NCBI GenBank assembly: GCA_003022865.1
Contig: PXSK01000035.1
Location: 1-54,280 of the forward strand
Source of the DNA: Halobacteriales archaeon SW_5_70_135
Lineage (GTDB): Archaea; Halobacteriota; Halobacteria; Halobacteriales; SW-7-71-33
Direction of reading: 5' to 3'
Length of the DNA stretch: 54,280 nucleotides
This document shows, in pieces, positions 10,401-17,239 of this stretch (positions within the stretch are counted from its first letter, which is position 1; each line of letters starts with the position of its first letter). The position numbers and the translations under genes are program-made. The notes under the pieces are model-generated. The model saw only the letters and a program-made list of their open reading frames with translations. It did not search any database and was not told where the DNA came from.

Positions 10401-11501
10401 CAGCTGTGTGCCGGCCGCGAGGAAGTCGTCGACCAGCCGCATCGCCGCCGGATGCACCCCGGCGGTGGCGTGGCCGTGGTTGCGCGCCCGGCCGTAGCGC
10501 AGCCGGAACCCGCCCATCTCCGACGGGTGGCCGAAGACGGGACGCCCGGCGATCAGGTCACGGAGGTACTTCTTCGATGACTCGGCCCGCGGCGGGCCGC
10601 CGGCGTCCTCGGCGTCGGCGTCGCCCTCGCCCTCGCCTCCGCTGTCGTCGCCGTCGGCGGCGTCCTCGCCGACGGTGCCGTCGATGAGGGCCTGGAGCCA
10701 GGGCCACTCCACCTCGTCGAGTTCGCGGGTGTACCGGCGGATCTTCGGCGCCTTCAGGGCGATCCCCTCCGCGAGCACGAGACACATGCCCCCGCGGGGG
10801 TTGTTCGTGTCGACGCGCTCCAGGTCGCGGTAGCCCGAGACCTCCTCGTTGCCGGTGGCCTCGCCGTCGAGCATCACCGGCATGTTCCGGGCGACGTGTT
10901 TCGACTCGGCGTCCGTCGGCGAGTACTGCAGGCCGGTGTCGTCGTCGTACAGCGACACCTCCTCGGCGTAGCGTTCGACCTCCGTCCCGCGGGCGCAGTA
11001 CTCGTCCAGTCCCAGCAGCGAGCGGGCGTAGTCGGCGACCAGCACGGAGAGCGCCTGGGCGGTGCCGCCCGCCGAGCGGATCGGTCCGGCGTAGTAGACG
11101 TCGACGAACTCGCTGCCGTCGTCGTTCTCCAGCACCTCGACGCGGTCGATCCCCTCGATCGGCGCGGCGACGACGCCCTCGGTCAGGAGCGCGACGGCGG
11201 TCCGGACGGCGCCCTCGACCGTCCCCGCTCGCGTCTCGAAGTCGCCGACGGTTCCCTCGACGAAGTCCTCGACGAGGGCGAGGGCGGCCTCCTCGCGGGA
11301 CATCTCCCCCTCCAGCTCGCGGACGCGGGCGGCGACGCCGTCGATGCCGAGCACCTTCTCGACGCGGTCGGCCATGTCCTTCGCCTGCGGTATCTCGACG
11401 GTCGTCTCCGGGTCGTGACCCTGCTCGCGGGCGCGCTCGGCGACCTCGCGGGCCTCGGCGAGGCGGGCCTCTAACCGCCGGAAGTACGCCTCCTCGGTCA
11501 T
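7413..11501 (-). CDS. polC: DNA polymerase D large subunit (DP2) with mini-intein
   Basis: Large catalytic subunit of the archaeal replicative polymerase PolD; it pairs with the exonuclease subunit DP1, not in this window. The 1362-residue precursor holds an N-terminal region (GSEFVDVYYAGPIRSAGGTA), an acidic low-complexity linker near residues 275-300, a zinc cluster (GCPACG ... CDCG ... CPDCG ... CPRCD), the catalytic core around SKRRN/CDGDEDCVMLLMDG with its metal-binding acidic residues, and a C-terminal zinc module (RCLDCGEKY ... CRQCGG). An intein occupies residues 926-1114, interrupting the core exactly before CDGDEDC; the spliced protein would be about 1173 aa, a normal length. The start codon overlaps the stop of the upstream PPC gene by four bases (ATGA). 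Confidence 0.96.
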   Translation of the reverse strand: MTEEAYFRRLEARLAEAREVAERAREQGHDPETTVEIPQAKDMADRVEKVLGIDGVAARVRELEGEMSREEAALALVEDFVEGTVGDFETRAGTVEGAVRTAVALLTEGVVAAPIEGIDRVEVLENDDGSEFVDVYYAGPIRSAGGTAQALSVLVADYARSLLGLDEYCARGTEVERYAEEVSLYDDDTGLQYSPTDAESKHVARNMPVMLDGEATGNEEVSGYRDLERVDTNNPRGGMCLVLAEGIALKAPKIRRYTRELDEVEWPWLQALIDGTVGEDAADGDDSGGEGEGDADAEDAGGPPRAESSKKYLRDLIAGRPVFGHPSEMGGFRLRYGRARNHGHATAGVHPAAMRLVDDFLAAGTQLKTERPGKAAGVVPVDSIEGPTVRLADGDVRRIDDPEEATAVRNGVEAVLDLGEYLVNYGEFVENNHDLVPASYTPEWWVREFDRTDADVVALRDDSTVDLDRPTVGRALEWAREFDAPLHPEYTYLWHDVDPEDALALARALDDAAVEPAETNGRAPADRLLLHDDRVRETLERLLVEHHQGRRLGLSVWRPLVRSLGFEVDAGSGDGPALSREWRAEDLSAETRDAASATPLVDAVAPFEVRERAPTRVGCRMGRPEKSEKRELSPAVHTLFPLGEAGGNQRDVAAAAEYAPDRRSAPGVVTVDVGRRGCPACGAETYESRCDCGTHTEPRYECPDCGRRVEPDEADRVRCPRCDVTATAVEEREINVGDVYRDALGGVGERASAFDVLKGVKGLTSTIKMPEPVEKGVLRAKHGVSAFKDGTVRYDMTDLPVTAVRPNELGVSPAQLRELGYERDVHGEPLRHGDQLVELKVQDVVLSEGAADHLLSTADFVDDLLAQFYDLAPFYEFEERDDLVGELVFGMAPHTSAAVVGRVVGFTAAAVGYAHPYFHASKRRNCFHPDTKLWYSEDGEWHHERIEDFVEGRLDEDGAETDDFGALVQELDDGTLVTSVDERGLQCLNPVEAVSRHPSRNHLVEVETDDERSLTVTPDHEMLRWTGDDRVERVRAAEIGVGDAVPVPKRSAERYAAAVEETPAVTDGGSTASDTAATSTVTDTRIVEGDGESTYCLTVGDDHTLEIGGMFTAQCDGDEDCVMLLMDGLLNFSERYLPNQRGGRMDAPLVMTSRVDPTEVDDEAHNVDVVSEYPLELYEASREMRHPEDVDVATAEDKLGTDHATSGFGHTHDTADIAAGPELSAYKTLGEMEDKMDAQLELARKLRAVDETDVAERVIEYHFLPDLIGNLRAFSQQEVRCLDCGEKYRRPPLSSDCRQCGGDVTLTVHEGSVTKYLETASRVAEEYGARTYTKQRIETLERSIESLFENDKNKQSGIADFM
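8160..8726 (-). other. Mini-intein in PolC (189 residues, no endonuclease)
   Basis: The intein starts at Cys1 (CFHPDTKLWYSEDGEW; Cys codon 8724-8726) and ends with Gln (GGMFTAQ; codon 8160-8162) just before extein Cys (CDGDEDC). Block B is visible as LTVTPDHEML (TxxH) and block F as STYCLTVGDDHTLEIGG. The final residue is Gln instead of the usual Asn, and the penultimate residue is Ala instead of His. Gln-terminated inteins are known at this PolII/DP2 site in Pyrococcus, so splicing is still expected. A Ser/Thr/Ala-rich stretch (TDGGSTASDTAATSTVTDT) occupies the place where a homing endonuclease would sit; no LAGLIDADG motif is seen. Confidence 0.93.
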
Positions 11502-11920
11502 CCGAGCCAGAGGTCGAGGTCGGTCTCGGGGTGGTGCTCGCGCACCAGCGGCTCCTCGAAGGCTCGCAAATGTATCTCGCCCGCGAAGACGGTGCCGGCG
11601 TCGAGGTGGCCCGACAGCGTCTCGCCGCTCGGCCGCCCGAGCACGGCGTGGGTATGGGCGAACACCTCGCCGTCGAGCAGCGAGATGTTACCGACGCAGG
11701 CGCTCACCTCTAGATGTTCGTCGAACGTCACGGGCTCGTACTCGCCGCTGTCCTGGTGGTAGTACCGTATCTCGGCGTCCTCGACGGCGCCCAGTCCGGT
11801 GAAGAAGGCGGCCTCGATACCCCTGTCGCGGGCGAACTCCTCGATCCCCCCGCGCCAGTCCTCGCCGCCCTCGAAGCGGCAAACGTACTCCCCGGCGGGG
11901 GTGACCTCCCGGTGGTGCAT
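11498..11920 (-). CDS. PPC (DUF296) domain protein
   Basis: A 140-aa protein made of one PPC/DUF296 domain, the fold also found in plant AT-hook proteins; archaeal and bacterial members are small trimers that bind a metal. The pattern GIEAAFFTGLGAVEDAEIRYY, then VFAHTHAVLGRPSG and SGHLDAGTVFAGEIHL matches, with the metal-ligand histidines in HTH and GHL. Its stop overlaps the polC start (ATGA), so the two genes are probably translated together. An AT-rich CTTATGAT at 11944-11951 lies 24-31 bases upstream of the ATG and fits a leaderless promoter. Biochemical role is unknown. Confidence 0.85.
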   Translation of the reverse strand: MHHREVTPAGEYVCRFEGGEDWRGGIEEFARDRGIEAAFFTGLGAVEDAEIRYYHQDSGEYEPVTFDEHLEVSACVGNISLLDGEVFAHTHAVLGRPSGETLSGHLDAGTVFAGEIHLRAFEEPLVREHHPETDLDLWLG

Positions 11921-12342
11921 GTCACTGTCGCTCGCAGGGGGGCATCATAAGGGCACTGGGTCGCCCGCCGTGGTCTCCGGCCGGGAGTCGACACTCGCGG
12001 GGCGTGGCCGACCGCGTGAAATTCCGCTACCGCCTCCGGCCTACCTTCATCGGCGAGAGAGTTCCGCCGTTCAGGGCGTTAACGAATCGCTTTGCGATCC
12101 GTTCGCACACCAGAAATCGAAGACTTCTGGAGACGTCGACGAGACGCCTCGCGTCTCGTTCGCATCTCGCAGGAACTTCGTTCCCGCGGACTCATCGGAA
12201 ATCAAAGATTTCCGAGACACCAGAACGCGAAGCGTTCCGGGGACGGACGTGAATCGCGTCGACTCGGTCGCGCAACCGCCGGAACCAGCTACCCGGATAT
12301 TTCACTGCAACCCCTTTGTCGGTCAGCCAACATTAACTACGT
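11921..12342. other. Gene-free stretch with leaderless promoter and hairpin cluster
   Basis: This stretch holds the promoter of the PPC gene (about 11944-11951), a six-hairpin cluster (listed separately, 12081-12240) and about 100 bases immediately upstream of the tnpB start that should contain the left end of the insertion element. I could not define the left end precisely. Open frames here have no protein-like content. Confidence 0.5.
12081..12240 (+). repeat. Cluster of six short hairpins, all with 3-nt loops
   Basis: Six consecutive stem-loops are readable: 12081-12103 (10-bp arms, loop TTT, one mismatch), 12110-12130 (CCAGAAATC, loop GAA, one mismatch), 12139-12159 (ACGAGACGC, loop CTC, perfect), 12172-12184 (GGAAC, loop TTC, perfect), 12195-12215 (TCGGAAATC, loop AAA, perfect) and 12220-12240 (CCAGAACGC, loop GAA, one mismatch). 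Bases 12075-12137 match, by eye 56 of 63, the reverse complement of 33080-33142. The cluster lies upstream of the tnpB relic. It is not a CRISPR: stem sequences differ and no constant repeat exists. Confidence 0.85.
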
Positions 12343-13640
12343 ATGGGAGACCGGGTCGTCACCCGCACCCACGTCGCCACCGTCTGCAACCAGCGGCAGG
12401 TGTGAAACGACCTCGGTCTTCTCGGGTTCGCCGTCCTCAGAAATTGAAGATTTCTGATGGGCTGCACGAGAGCGAAGCTCTCGTGAACGCTTCGAAACTC
12501 TGGACCATCGCTCGGTGGACTGCCGAACGCATTTGGAGCGAAACAGGCCACGTTCCCAGCCACGCCGAACTCTCGGCGTACCTCAAATTCCACGAACGCT
12601 ACGCGGACCTCAACGCACAGTCCAGTCAGCGGGTTCTCCAAGAACTCGCTGAGGCGTTCAAGTCGTGGTACGGTCGTCGGCAGAACGGGAACTCGGAAAG
12701 CGACCCCGCCAGCATACCGCAAGCAGGGCGACCAGCACCCTCGCTCGACGGTCACGTTCAACGAGGACGGATTCAAGCACGACCCCGACAGTGGCCGTAT
12801 CCGGCTGTCGAAGGGTCGCAACCTCAAGGACGGGTGGAACGACTTCATCCTCTGCGAGTACGCCGCCGACCCCGACGTGAAGATCGAGAACGTTCAGCAG
12901 GTCCGGGCGGTGTACGAGCGCGGCGAGTGGCGGCTTCGCACCGTCTGTCGTCACGAAATCGACCTGACCCTCGCGGTGACGCAGTGGCCGGCATCGACCT
13001 CGGTATCTCGAACCTCGCCGCCGTTTCGTTCGGCGATGAGGGCGTGCTGTACCCCGGCGGTGCGTCCAAGGAGGACGAATACTGGTTCCACAAGAAGCGG
13101 GCCGAGTGCGACGACGCCTCTCCCGCCGAGGCCGAACGCCTCGACCGGAACCGGGCCGACCGCCGAACGCACTCCCTCCACGCGCTGTCGAAGGACATCG
13201 TAGAGCGGTGCGTCGAACACGGCGTCGGCACGATCGTCGTGGGCGACCTCTCCGGCATCCCTGACGGCGAGAACTGGGGCGACAGCGGCAACCTCGGTCA
13301 CGGGTGGGCGTTCGACCGCTTCACGCAGATGCTCGAATACAAGGCCGAGGAACGGGGCATCGACGTGGAGCGGGCGAACGAGCGGGGCACGTCGAAGACC
13401 TGCTCGGCCTGTGGCACCGAGGACGGTGACCAGCGCGTCGAGCGTGGGCTGTACGTCTGCGAGTCGTGCGATACCGTGACAAACGCGGACATCAACGGCG
13501 CAGAGAACGTCCGACAGAGTCTCGCTCCTGACAGGGGAGATAGGGATAACGGCTGGACGGCACGGCCAGCAGTCCGCCTGTTCGATAAATCCACCGGCAG
13601 AGTGACCGGCCGAGAACAGGTCGTGGACTGCAAACCCTAC
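12343..13640 (+). pseudogene. tnpB: Decayed IS200/IS605-type TnpB (IS1341-like)
   Basis: TnpB is an RNA-guided nuclease encoded by IS200/IS605-group elements. The reading begins MGDRVVTRTHVATV at 12343 but meets a TGA at 12403. A 56-bp hairpin insert (12433-12488) follows, then homology continues (ASKLWTIARWTAERIWSE). A one-base shift near 12705-12715 moves into GYRKQGD-like sequence (YRKQGDQHPRSTVTFNEDGF) and another near 12960-12981 returns to AVAGIDLGISNLAAVSFGDE with the RuvC Asp. Later landmarks are VVGDLSGIPDGENWG, the zinc ribbon CSACGTEDGD ... CESCD, and TNADINGAENVRQ with the last RuvC Asp. Family homology ends at DCKP (13637). With a nonsense codon, an insert and two frameshifts it cannot make TnpB as written. 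No tnpA partner is nearby. Confidence 0.9.
12433..12488 (+). repeat. 56-bp double-hairpin insert inside tnpB
   Basis: Between codons for GFA and ASKLW, which are adjacent in related TnpB proteins, lie 56 bases containing TCAGAAATT-GAA-GATTTCTGA-type and GAGAGC-GAA-GCTCTC hairpins separated by TGGGCTGCAC. Removing exactly these bases restores the reading frame between the two parts. The same module, with covarying stems, is at 33023-33082 in reverse orientation. Confidence 0.85.
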
Positions 13641-13642
13641 TA

Positions 13643-13735
13643 TCCCGACTACGGTCGGGAAATCCCGGCGTCGTCGGCTACCTCCGACTGCCCGAGGGAC
13701 GTCGTCCCTCGCTGTTCACGCCGGGGAGGATGTCA
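13643..13735 (+). mobile_element. Right end of the tnpB element with nested hairpin insert
   Basis: The outer stem CCCGGCG (13664-13670) pairs with CGCCGGG (13719-13725) and ends in GGGGAGGATGTCA, which resembles the right-end hairpin of haloarchaeal IS1341-like elements, normally a simple stem with a short TTCA-type loop. Here 44 extra bases (13671-13714) sit in the loop and themselves fold as GTCGG/CCGAC and CGAGGGAC-GTC-GTCCCTCG. Another stem, TCCCGAC/GTCGGGA, lies at 13643-13660. The last bases, TCA, coincide with the stop codon of the flanking minus-strand gene. Confidence 0.65.
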
Positions 13736-13891
13736 TCGCCAGGCTCGGAGCGCCGGAGCGTCGGACACGTCCATCGCGAGCCAGGCGCCGTCCTCGGTGA
13801 TGTCGGCAATAACGTACTCCTGCCCGGAGCCGGCGTCGTCGACGGAGGCGACGACCTCGCCGTTCTCGCGAGTGATGGTTGACGCTCCCAT
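13733..13891 (-). CDS. Small conserved haloarchaeal protein (DUF7556-like)
   Basis: A 52-aa ORF from an ATG at 13889-13891: MGASTITRENGEVVASVDDA, then EYVIADITEDGAWLAMDV and a C-terminal ALRAWR. From memory this matches a family of about 50-aa haloarchaeal proteins (DUF7556) ending in a short Ala/Trp-rich tail; function unknown. An AT-rich sequence follows upstream (about 13907-13922, TATATAAG on the minus strand reads CTTATATA) and would serve as a leaderless promoter. The TGA stop lies within the last bases of the adjacent tnpB element, so the element landed exactly at the gene end without removing coding sequence. Confidence 0.75.
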   Translation of the reverse strand: MGASTITRENGEVVASVDDAGSGQEYVIADITEDGAWLAMDVSDAPALRAWR

Positions 13892-14019
13892 GCCAACGAG
13901 TAGCACGTATCGGTATATAAGTCCGTCGGAACCGGCCGGGGGTTTTTCCCCTGATCGGTAAAAATCAATGCAGGGACCGGCGAACGGACGGTAGCGGTCG
14001 CCTCCCGACGGATTGCGGT

Positions 14020-14029
14020 AGATTTAACC
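14020..14029 (+). promoter_or_regulatory. Promoter of the dpp operon
   Basis: AGATTTAACC lies 27-36 bases before the dppA ATG at 14056 and is the only good TATA-like element in the preceding 120 bases, fitting a short-leader or leaderless start. Confidence 0.5.
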
Positions 14030-14055
14030 GCTGAACAGAAGAACCGGCTGATGGC

Positions 14056-16029
14056 ATGGCAAACGACGACCCAGACAGGAGTCGACGACGGTTCCTGAAG
14101 GCGACCGGTGCTGCAGCGACCACCGCGGCGATCGCCGGCTGTACCGGCGACGGCGGTGACGGCGGCGACACCGGCGGTGACACTGGTGGTGACACCGGCG
14201 GCGACACTGGCGGCGACACCGGCGGTGACACCGGCGGCACCACGACCGACGAGGGACCGGCCGTCGACCTGGACGGCTACCCGTACGGCCCCGGTGCGGA
14301 CATCGAGGCCGCACAGCAGGTCATGGAGGACGCGGGCTTCGGCCCGGACAACCGCTACAACCTGCGCTGGCTCCAGTACAAGAGTCCGAGCTACGAGGAG
14401 ATGGCCAACCAGATCCGGAGCCGGCTGGATGCGGCCTACGTCGACATGGAGGTCAACTCCGCGGACTTCGGGCCGCTGCTGAGCCAGGCCCGCAACGGCA
14501 ACGTCGACGCCTTCACCCTCGGGTGGATCGCCGACTATCCGGCCGCGGACAACTTCCTCCAGCTGATCGACCCGTCGAACACGGACTACTCCCAGAGCGG
14601 CGCGGAGGGCGCCTACGTCTACTGGACCGAGGACGCCGACCGCCAGACCGACCCCGACGCCCGGGAGTTCGGAGAACAGCAGTGGGACCGCGTGGCCAAC
14701 AACCCCGCGCCGGTCGAGGAGCAGACGGAGATCCGCGACGACGCCTACGTCAAGCTCGAAGAAGCGATGTGGGCGGACGTCCCGTTGATCCCGAACTTCC
14801 ACGGCAGCGCGGAGCCGATGTGGTACGACTACGTCGACTACAGCCCCCACGGCGCGATGGGCGGCTCCCGCGCGAAGAACAACCAGGTGACGCTCAACAG
14901 CGGCGACAACGTCCTCGACGTCACCAACTCGACGATCACGACGTTCGACCCGATCCGCTCGACGGACACCGCCGGCGGCACCGTCATCCAGAACGTCTTC
15001 GACGCGCTGACGAACTACCCCAACGGGCAGACGAACGTCCAGGAGCTGCTCGCGGACGGCTTCACGCTGAGCGAGGACGCCACGACCTACGAGTTCAGCC
15101 TGAAGGACGCCCAGTTCCACGACGGCAGCGACGTCACCGCGAGTGACTTCGTCTACTCGTTCCGCCGGCTGGCGGAGTCGGAGAACTCCCGCCGCGTGAG
15201 CTTCCTTGCGGACTTCCTGGGCATCAGCCACGAGGCCGAGTACGCCGAGTTCGACGAGGACGGCAACCCGATCGACGACACCCGCGAGACCGCCCCCTCG
15301 GACGAGACGCCGGAGGGCAAGCAGCGTGTGCGGATCGTCCCCGACACGCTGGCCGTCGAGGCGGTCGACGACTCCACGTTCCGCATCGAGCTCGACGAGC
15401 CGTTCGCCTCCGCGCTGTCGCTTCTGGCGTACACCTCCTTCTCGGCGATCCCGGAGGGTGTCGTCGGCGACATCGAGGGGTACGACGGCGAGACGGAGTA
15501 CACCGAGTTCGCCACCGCGAGCCCGGTCGGTGCCGGTCCGTTCGAGTTCGGCAACTGGGAACAGGGCTCCGAAGTGTTCGTCACCCGCTTCGAGGACTAT
15601 CACGGCAGCGTCGCCGACGTCGAGGAGGTCAACTGGGCGATCATCGAGGACTCGAACGCCGCGTTCAACCGGTTCCTCAACCAGAACTCCGACATCGGCG
15701 GCGTCCCGACCGCGCAGTTCGACCCCGGACTCGTCTCGATCGACGACACGGACAGCCGCGGTCGCGAGCGCGGGACCTACGGCCCGCTCGACAACGACGA
15801 GACCGTCAACTACGCGAAGATTCCCGAGGTGAGCACGTTCTACATCGGCTTCAACATGGAGAACGTGCCCCTCGCCGTGCGGAAGGCGATGGCGTACGTC
15901 GTCGACAACCAGGAGTTCAGCGAGGACATCTTCAAGAGTCGCAACGTCCCGGCGTTCCACCTCACGCCGCCGCAGCTGTTCCCCGGCGGCGCGGAGAACT
16001 ACGAGAGTCACTGGATGGGTAGCCAGTAG
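14056..16029 (+). CDS. Peptide ABC transporter substrate-binding lipoprotein, circularly permuted
   Basis: Family 5 solute-binding protein (DppA/OppA type), 657 aa, which should capture peptides outside the membrane for the permease encoded downstream. A twin-arginine signal (SRRRFLKATG) and lipobox (AIAGC, Cys29) are followed by a tandem GGDT linker (about 35-66). The domain order is unusual: residues about 73-280 (YPYGPGADIEAAQQVMEDAG ... NAFTLGWIADYPA-like ... FHGSAEPMWYDYVDY) correspond to the C-terminal lobe of the family, while residues about 284-657 (NVLDVTNSTITTFDPIRSTD ... FHDGSDVTASDFVYSFRRLA ... VGAGPFEFGNWEQGSE ... VRKAMAYVVDNQEF ... FPGGAENYESHWMGSQ) are the N-terminal lobe, which normally comes first. 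Nothing seems missing or duplicated. ATG at 14056 is preferred to the out-of-frame ATG at 14051. Confidence 0.88.
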   Translation: MANDDPDRSRRRFLKATGAAATTAAIAGCTGDGGDGGDTGGDTGGDTGGDTGGDTGGDTGGTTTDEGPAVDLDGYPYGPGADIEAAQQVMEDAGFGPDNRYNLRWLQYKSPSYEEMANQIRSRLDAAYVDMEVNSADFGPLLSQARNGNVDAFTLGWIADYPAADNFLQLIDPSNTDYSQSGAEGAYVYWTEDADRQTDPDAREFGEQQWDRVANNPAPVEEQTEIRDDAYVKLEEAMWADVPLIPNFHGSAEPMWYDYVDYSPHGAMGGSRAKNNQVTLNSGDNVLDVTNSTITTFDPIRSTDTAGGTVIQNVFDALTNYPNGQTNVQELLADGFTLSEDATTYEFSLKDAQFHDGSDVTASDFVYSFRRLAESENSRRVSFLADFLGISHEAEYAEFDEDGNPIDDTRETAPSDETPEGKQRVRIVPDTLAVEAVDDSTFRIELDEPFASALSLLAYTSFSAIPEGVVGDIEGYDGETEYTEFATASPVGAGPFEFGNWEQGSEVFVTRFEDYHGSVADVEEVNWAIIEDSNAAFNRFLNQNSDIGGVPTAQFDPGLVSIDDTDSRGRERGTYGPLDNDETVNYAKIPEVSTFYIGFNMENVPLAVRKAMAYVVDNQEFSEDIFKSRNVPAFHLTPPQLFPGGAENYESHWMGSQ

Positions 16030-16076
16030 CCGACTGGTCCCGGTACCGGGGCTCAAACCGGTCGGTTTTTGGTTTT
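16030..16076 (+). terminator. Hairpin with T-run between dppA and dppB
   Basis: CCGACTGG (16030-16037) pairs with CCGGTCGG (16058-16065) with one wobble/mismatch, an inner CCCGGTACCGGG palindrome extends the stem, and TTTTTGGTTTT follows. It begins directly after the dppA stop codon and probably ends or attenuates transcripts so that dppA is made in excess over the membrane components. Confidence 0.6.
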
Positions 16077-16169
16077 GCGTCCACAGCCTACCAAAGACGA
16101 ACGCATTATGCTGCTTGCCCGTGGTCTGGGACGACTCCACACGAGAGTACTGACCCGGAGGTGGGGGGA

Positions 16170-17237
16170 GTGAGTCGCTGGAGCTACGTTCTCAAGCGGC
16201 TCGTACTCGCGGTGCCCGTGCTCGTGTTCGCGCTCACGGTCACCTTCATGATCCTGTATCTCGGCCCGCTCGACCCGGTGACGGCGGTGTTCGGACAGGA
16301 GTACAACCCCTCGGACGCGCTCCAGCTGCGCAAGGACCTGGGGCTGGTCAGAGCCGACGGCTCGCCGGTGCCGCTGTGGGAGCAGTACATCGACTTCATG
16401 GTGCGACTGTTCACCTTCAACTTCGGCCAGTCCTGGGTGGTGGCCAGCGAGGTGTCCGTGTCGACGCTCATCTGGAACAAGGTGCTGCCGACCGTCTGGC
16501 TCGGCTTCTGGTCGGTGATAGTCGCCCTCGTCGTCGGGCTGCCGCTCGGGTTCTACGCCGGGCTCAACCCCAACACCGGCGGCGACTACCTCGCTTCCTT
16601 CGGCGGCATCGTCTGGCGGGCGATGCCGAACTTCTGGCTGGCGGTGATCCTCGCCGGGGCGATCTCGCAGGGGGGGTTCCTCGAGGGTTACCGCACGTGG
16701 ATCATCGAGACGCAGGTCATCGGCACGCCACGGGGGACACTCGAGACGCTGCTGATGGACGTCGAGCTACTCGGGATCGCGATGCCGATGGTCGACCCGA
16801 CGAACTTCTTCGCCGCGGTGAAGTGGATCCTGCCGGCCGCGCTCGTGCTCGGCTCCTCCTCGATGGGCAACGAGATGCGTATCGGTCGCACCGCCGTTCT
16901 GGAGACGATCAACTCGAACTACGTCGAGACCGCCAGGGCGAAGGGGGTCTCCTCCTGGAAGATCGTCAGCAAGCACGTGTTCCGTAACGCTATGGTCCCG
17001 CTGTTGCCGGTGATCATGGGTGAGTTCTACCTGCTCATCGGCGGCAGCGTGCTCGTCGAGCTCATCTTCAACATCAACGGGCTCGGGCGACTGTTCATCT
17101 CGGCCGCCTTCGGCGCCGACGTGACCGTCCTCGGGGCGTTGCTGTTCATCTTCGTCACGATGACGCTCGTGTTCAACATCATTCAGGACATCCTGTACAC
17201 GATGATCGACCCCAGAGTCGGCTACGAGAGTGAGTAA
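16170..17237 (+). CDS. dppB: Peptide ABC transporter permease (DppB type)
   Basis: A 355-aa inner-membrane permease of the binding-protein-dependent transport family. MSRWSYVLKRLVLAVPVLVFA begins the first transmembrane helix; the cytoplasmic EAA loop reads YVETARAKGVSSWKIVSKHV and contacts the ATPases. I chose GTG at 16170 over the in-frame GTG at 16161 because a GGAGGTG Shine-Dalgarno-like sequence precedes it and family N-termini start at this point. A TATA-like CATTATGC at about 16104-16111 could give a separate promoter after the hairpin that follows dppA. dppC begins two bases after its stop. Confidence 0.9.
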   Translation: MSRWSYVLKRLVLAVPVLVFALTVTFMILYLGPLDPVTAVFGQEYNPSDALQLRKDLGLVRADGSPVPLWEQYIDFMVRLFTFNFGQSWVVASEVSVSTLIWNKVLPTVWLGFWSVIVALVVGLPLGFYAGLNPNTGGDYLASFGGIVWRAMPNFWLAVILAGAISQGGFLEGYRTWIIETQVIGTPRGTLETLLMDVELLGIAMPMVDPTNFFAAVKWILPAALVLGSSSMGNEMRIGRTAVLETINSNYVETARAKGVSSWKIVSKHVFRNAMVPLLPVIMGEFYLLIGGSVLVELIFNINGLGRLFISAAFGADVTVLGALLFIFVTMTLVFNIIQDILYTMIDPRVGYESE

Positions 17238-17239
17238 CG

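Noticed and set aside
7413-11920. Replication origin near polC
   Set aside because: No Orc1/Cdc6 gene and no recognisable ORB-like inverted repeats; presence of a polymerase gene is not evidence for an origin.
12081-12240. CRISPR array
   Set aside because: The units are self-complementary hairpins of different sequence with 3-nt loops and variable spacing; there is no constant direct repeat and no cas gene nearby.
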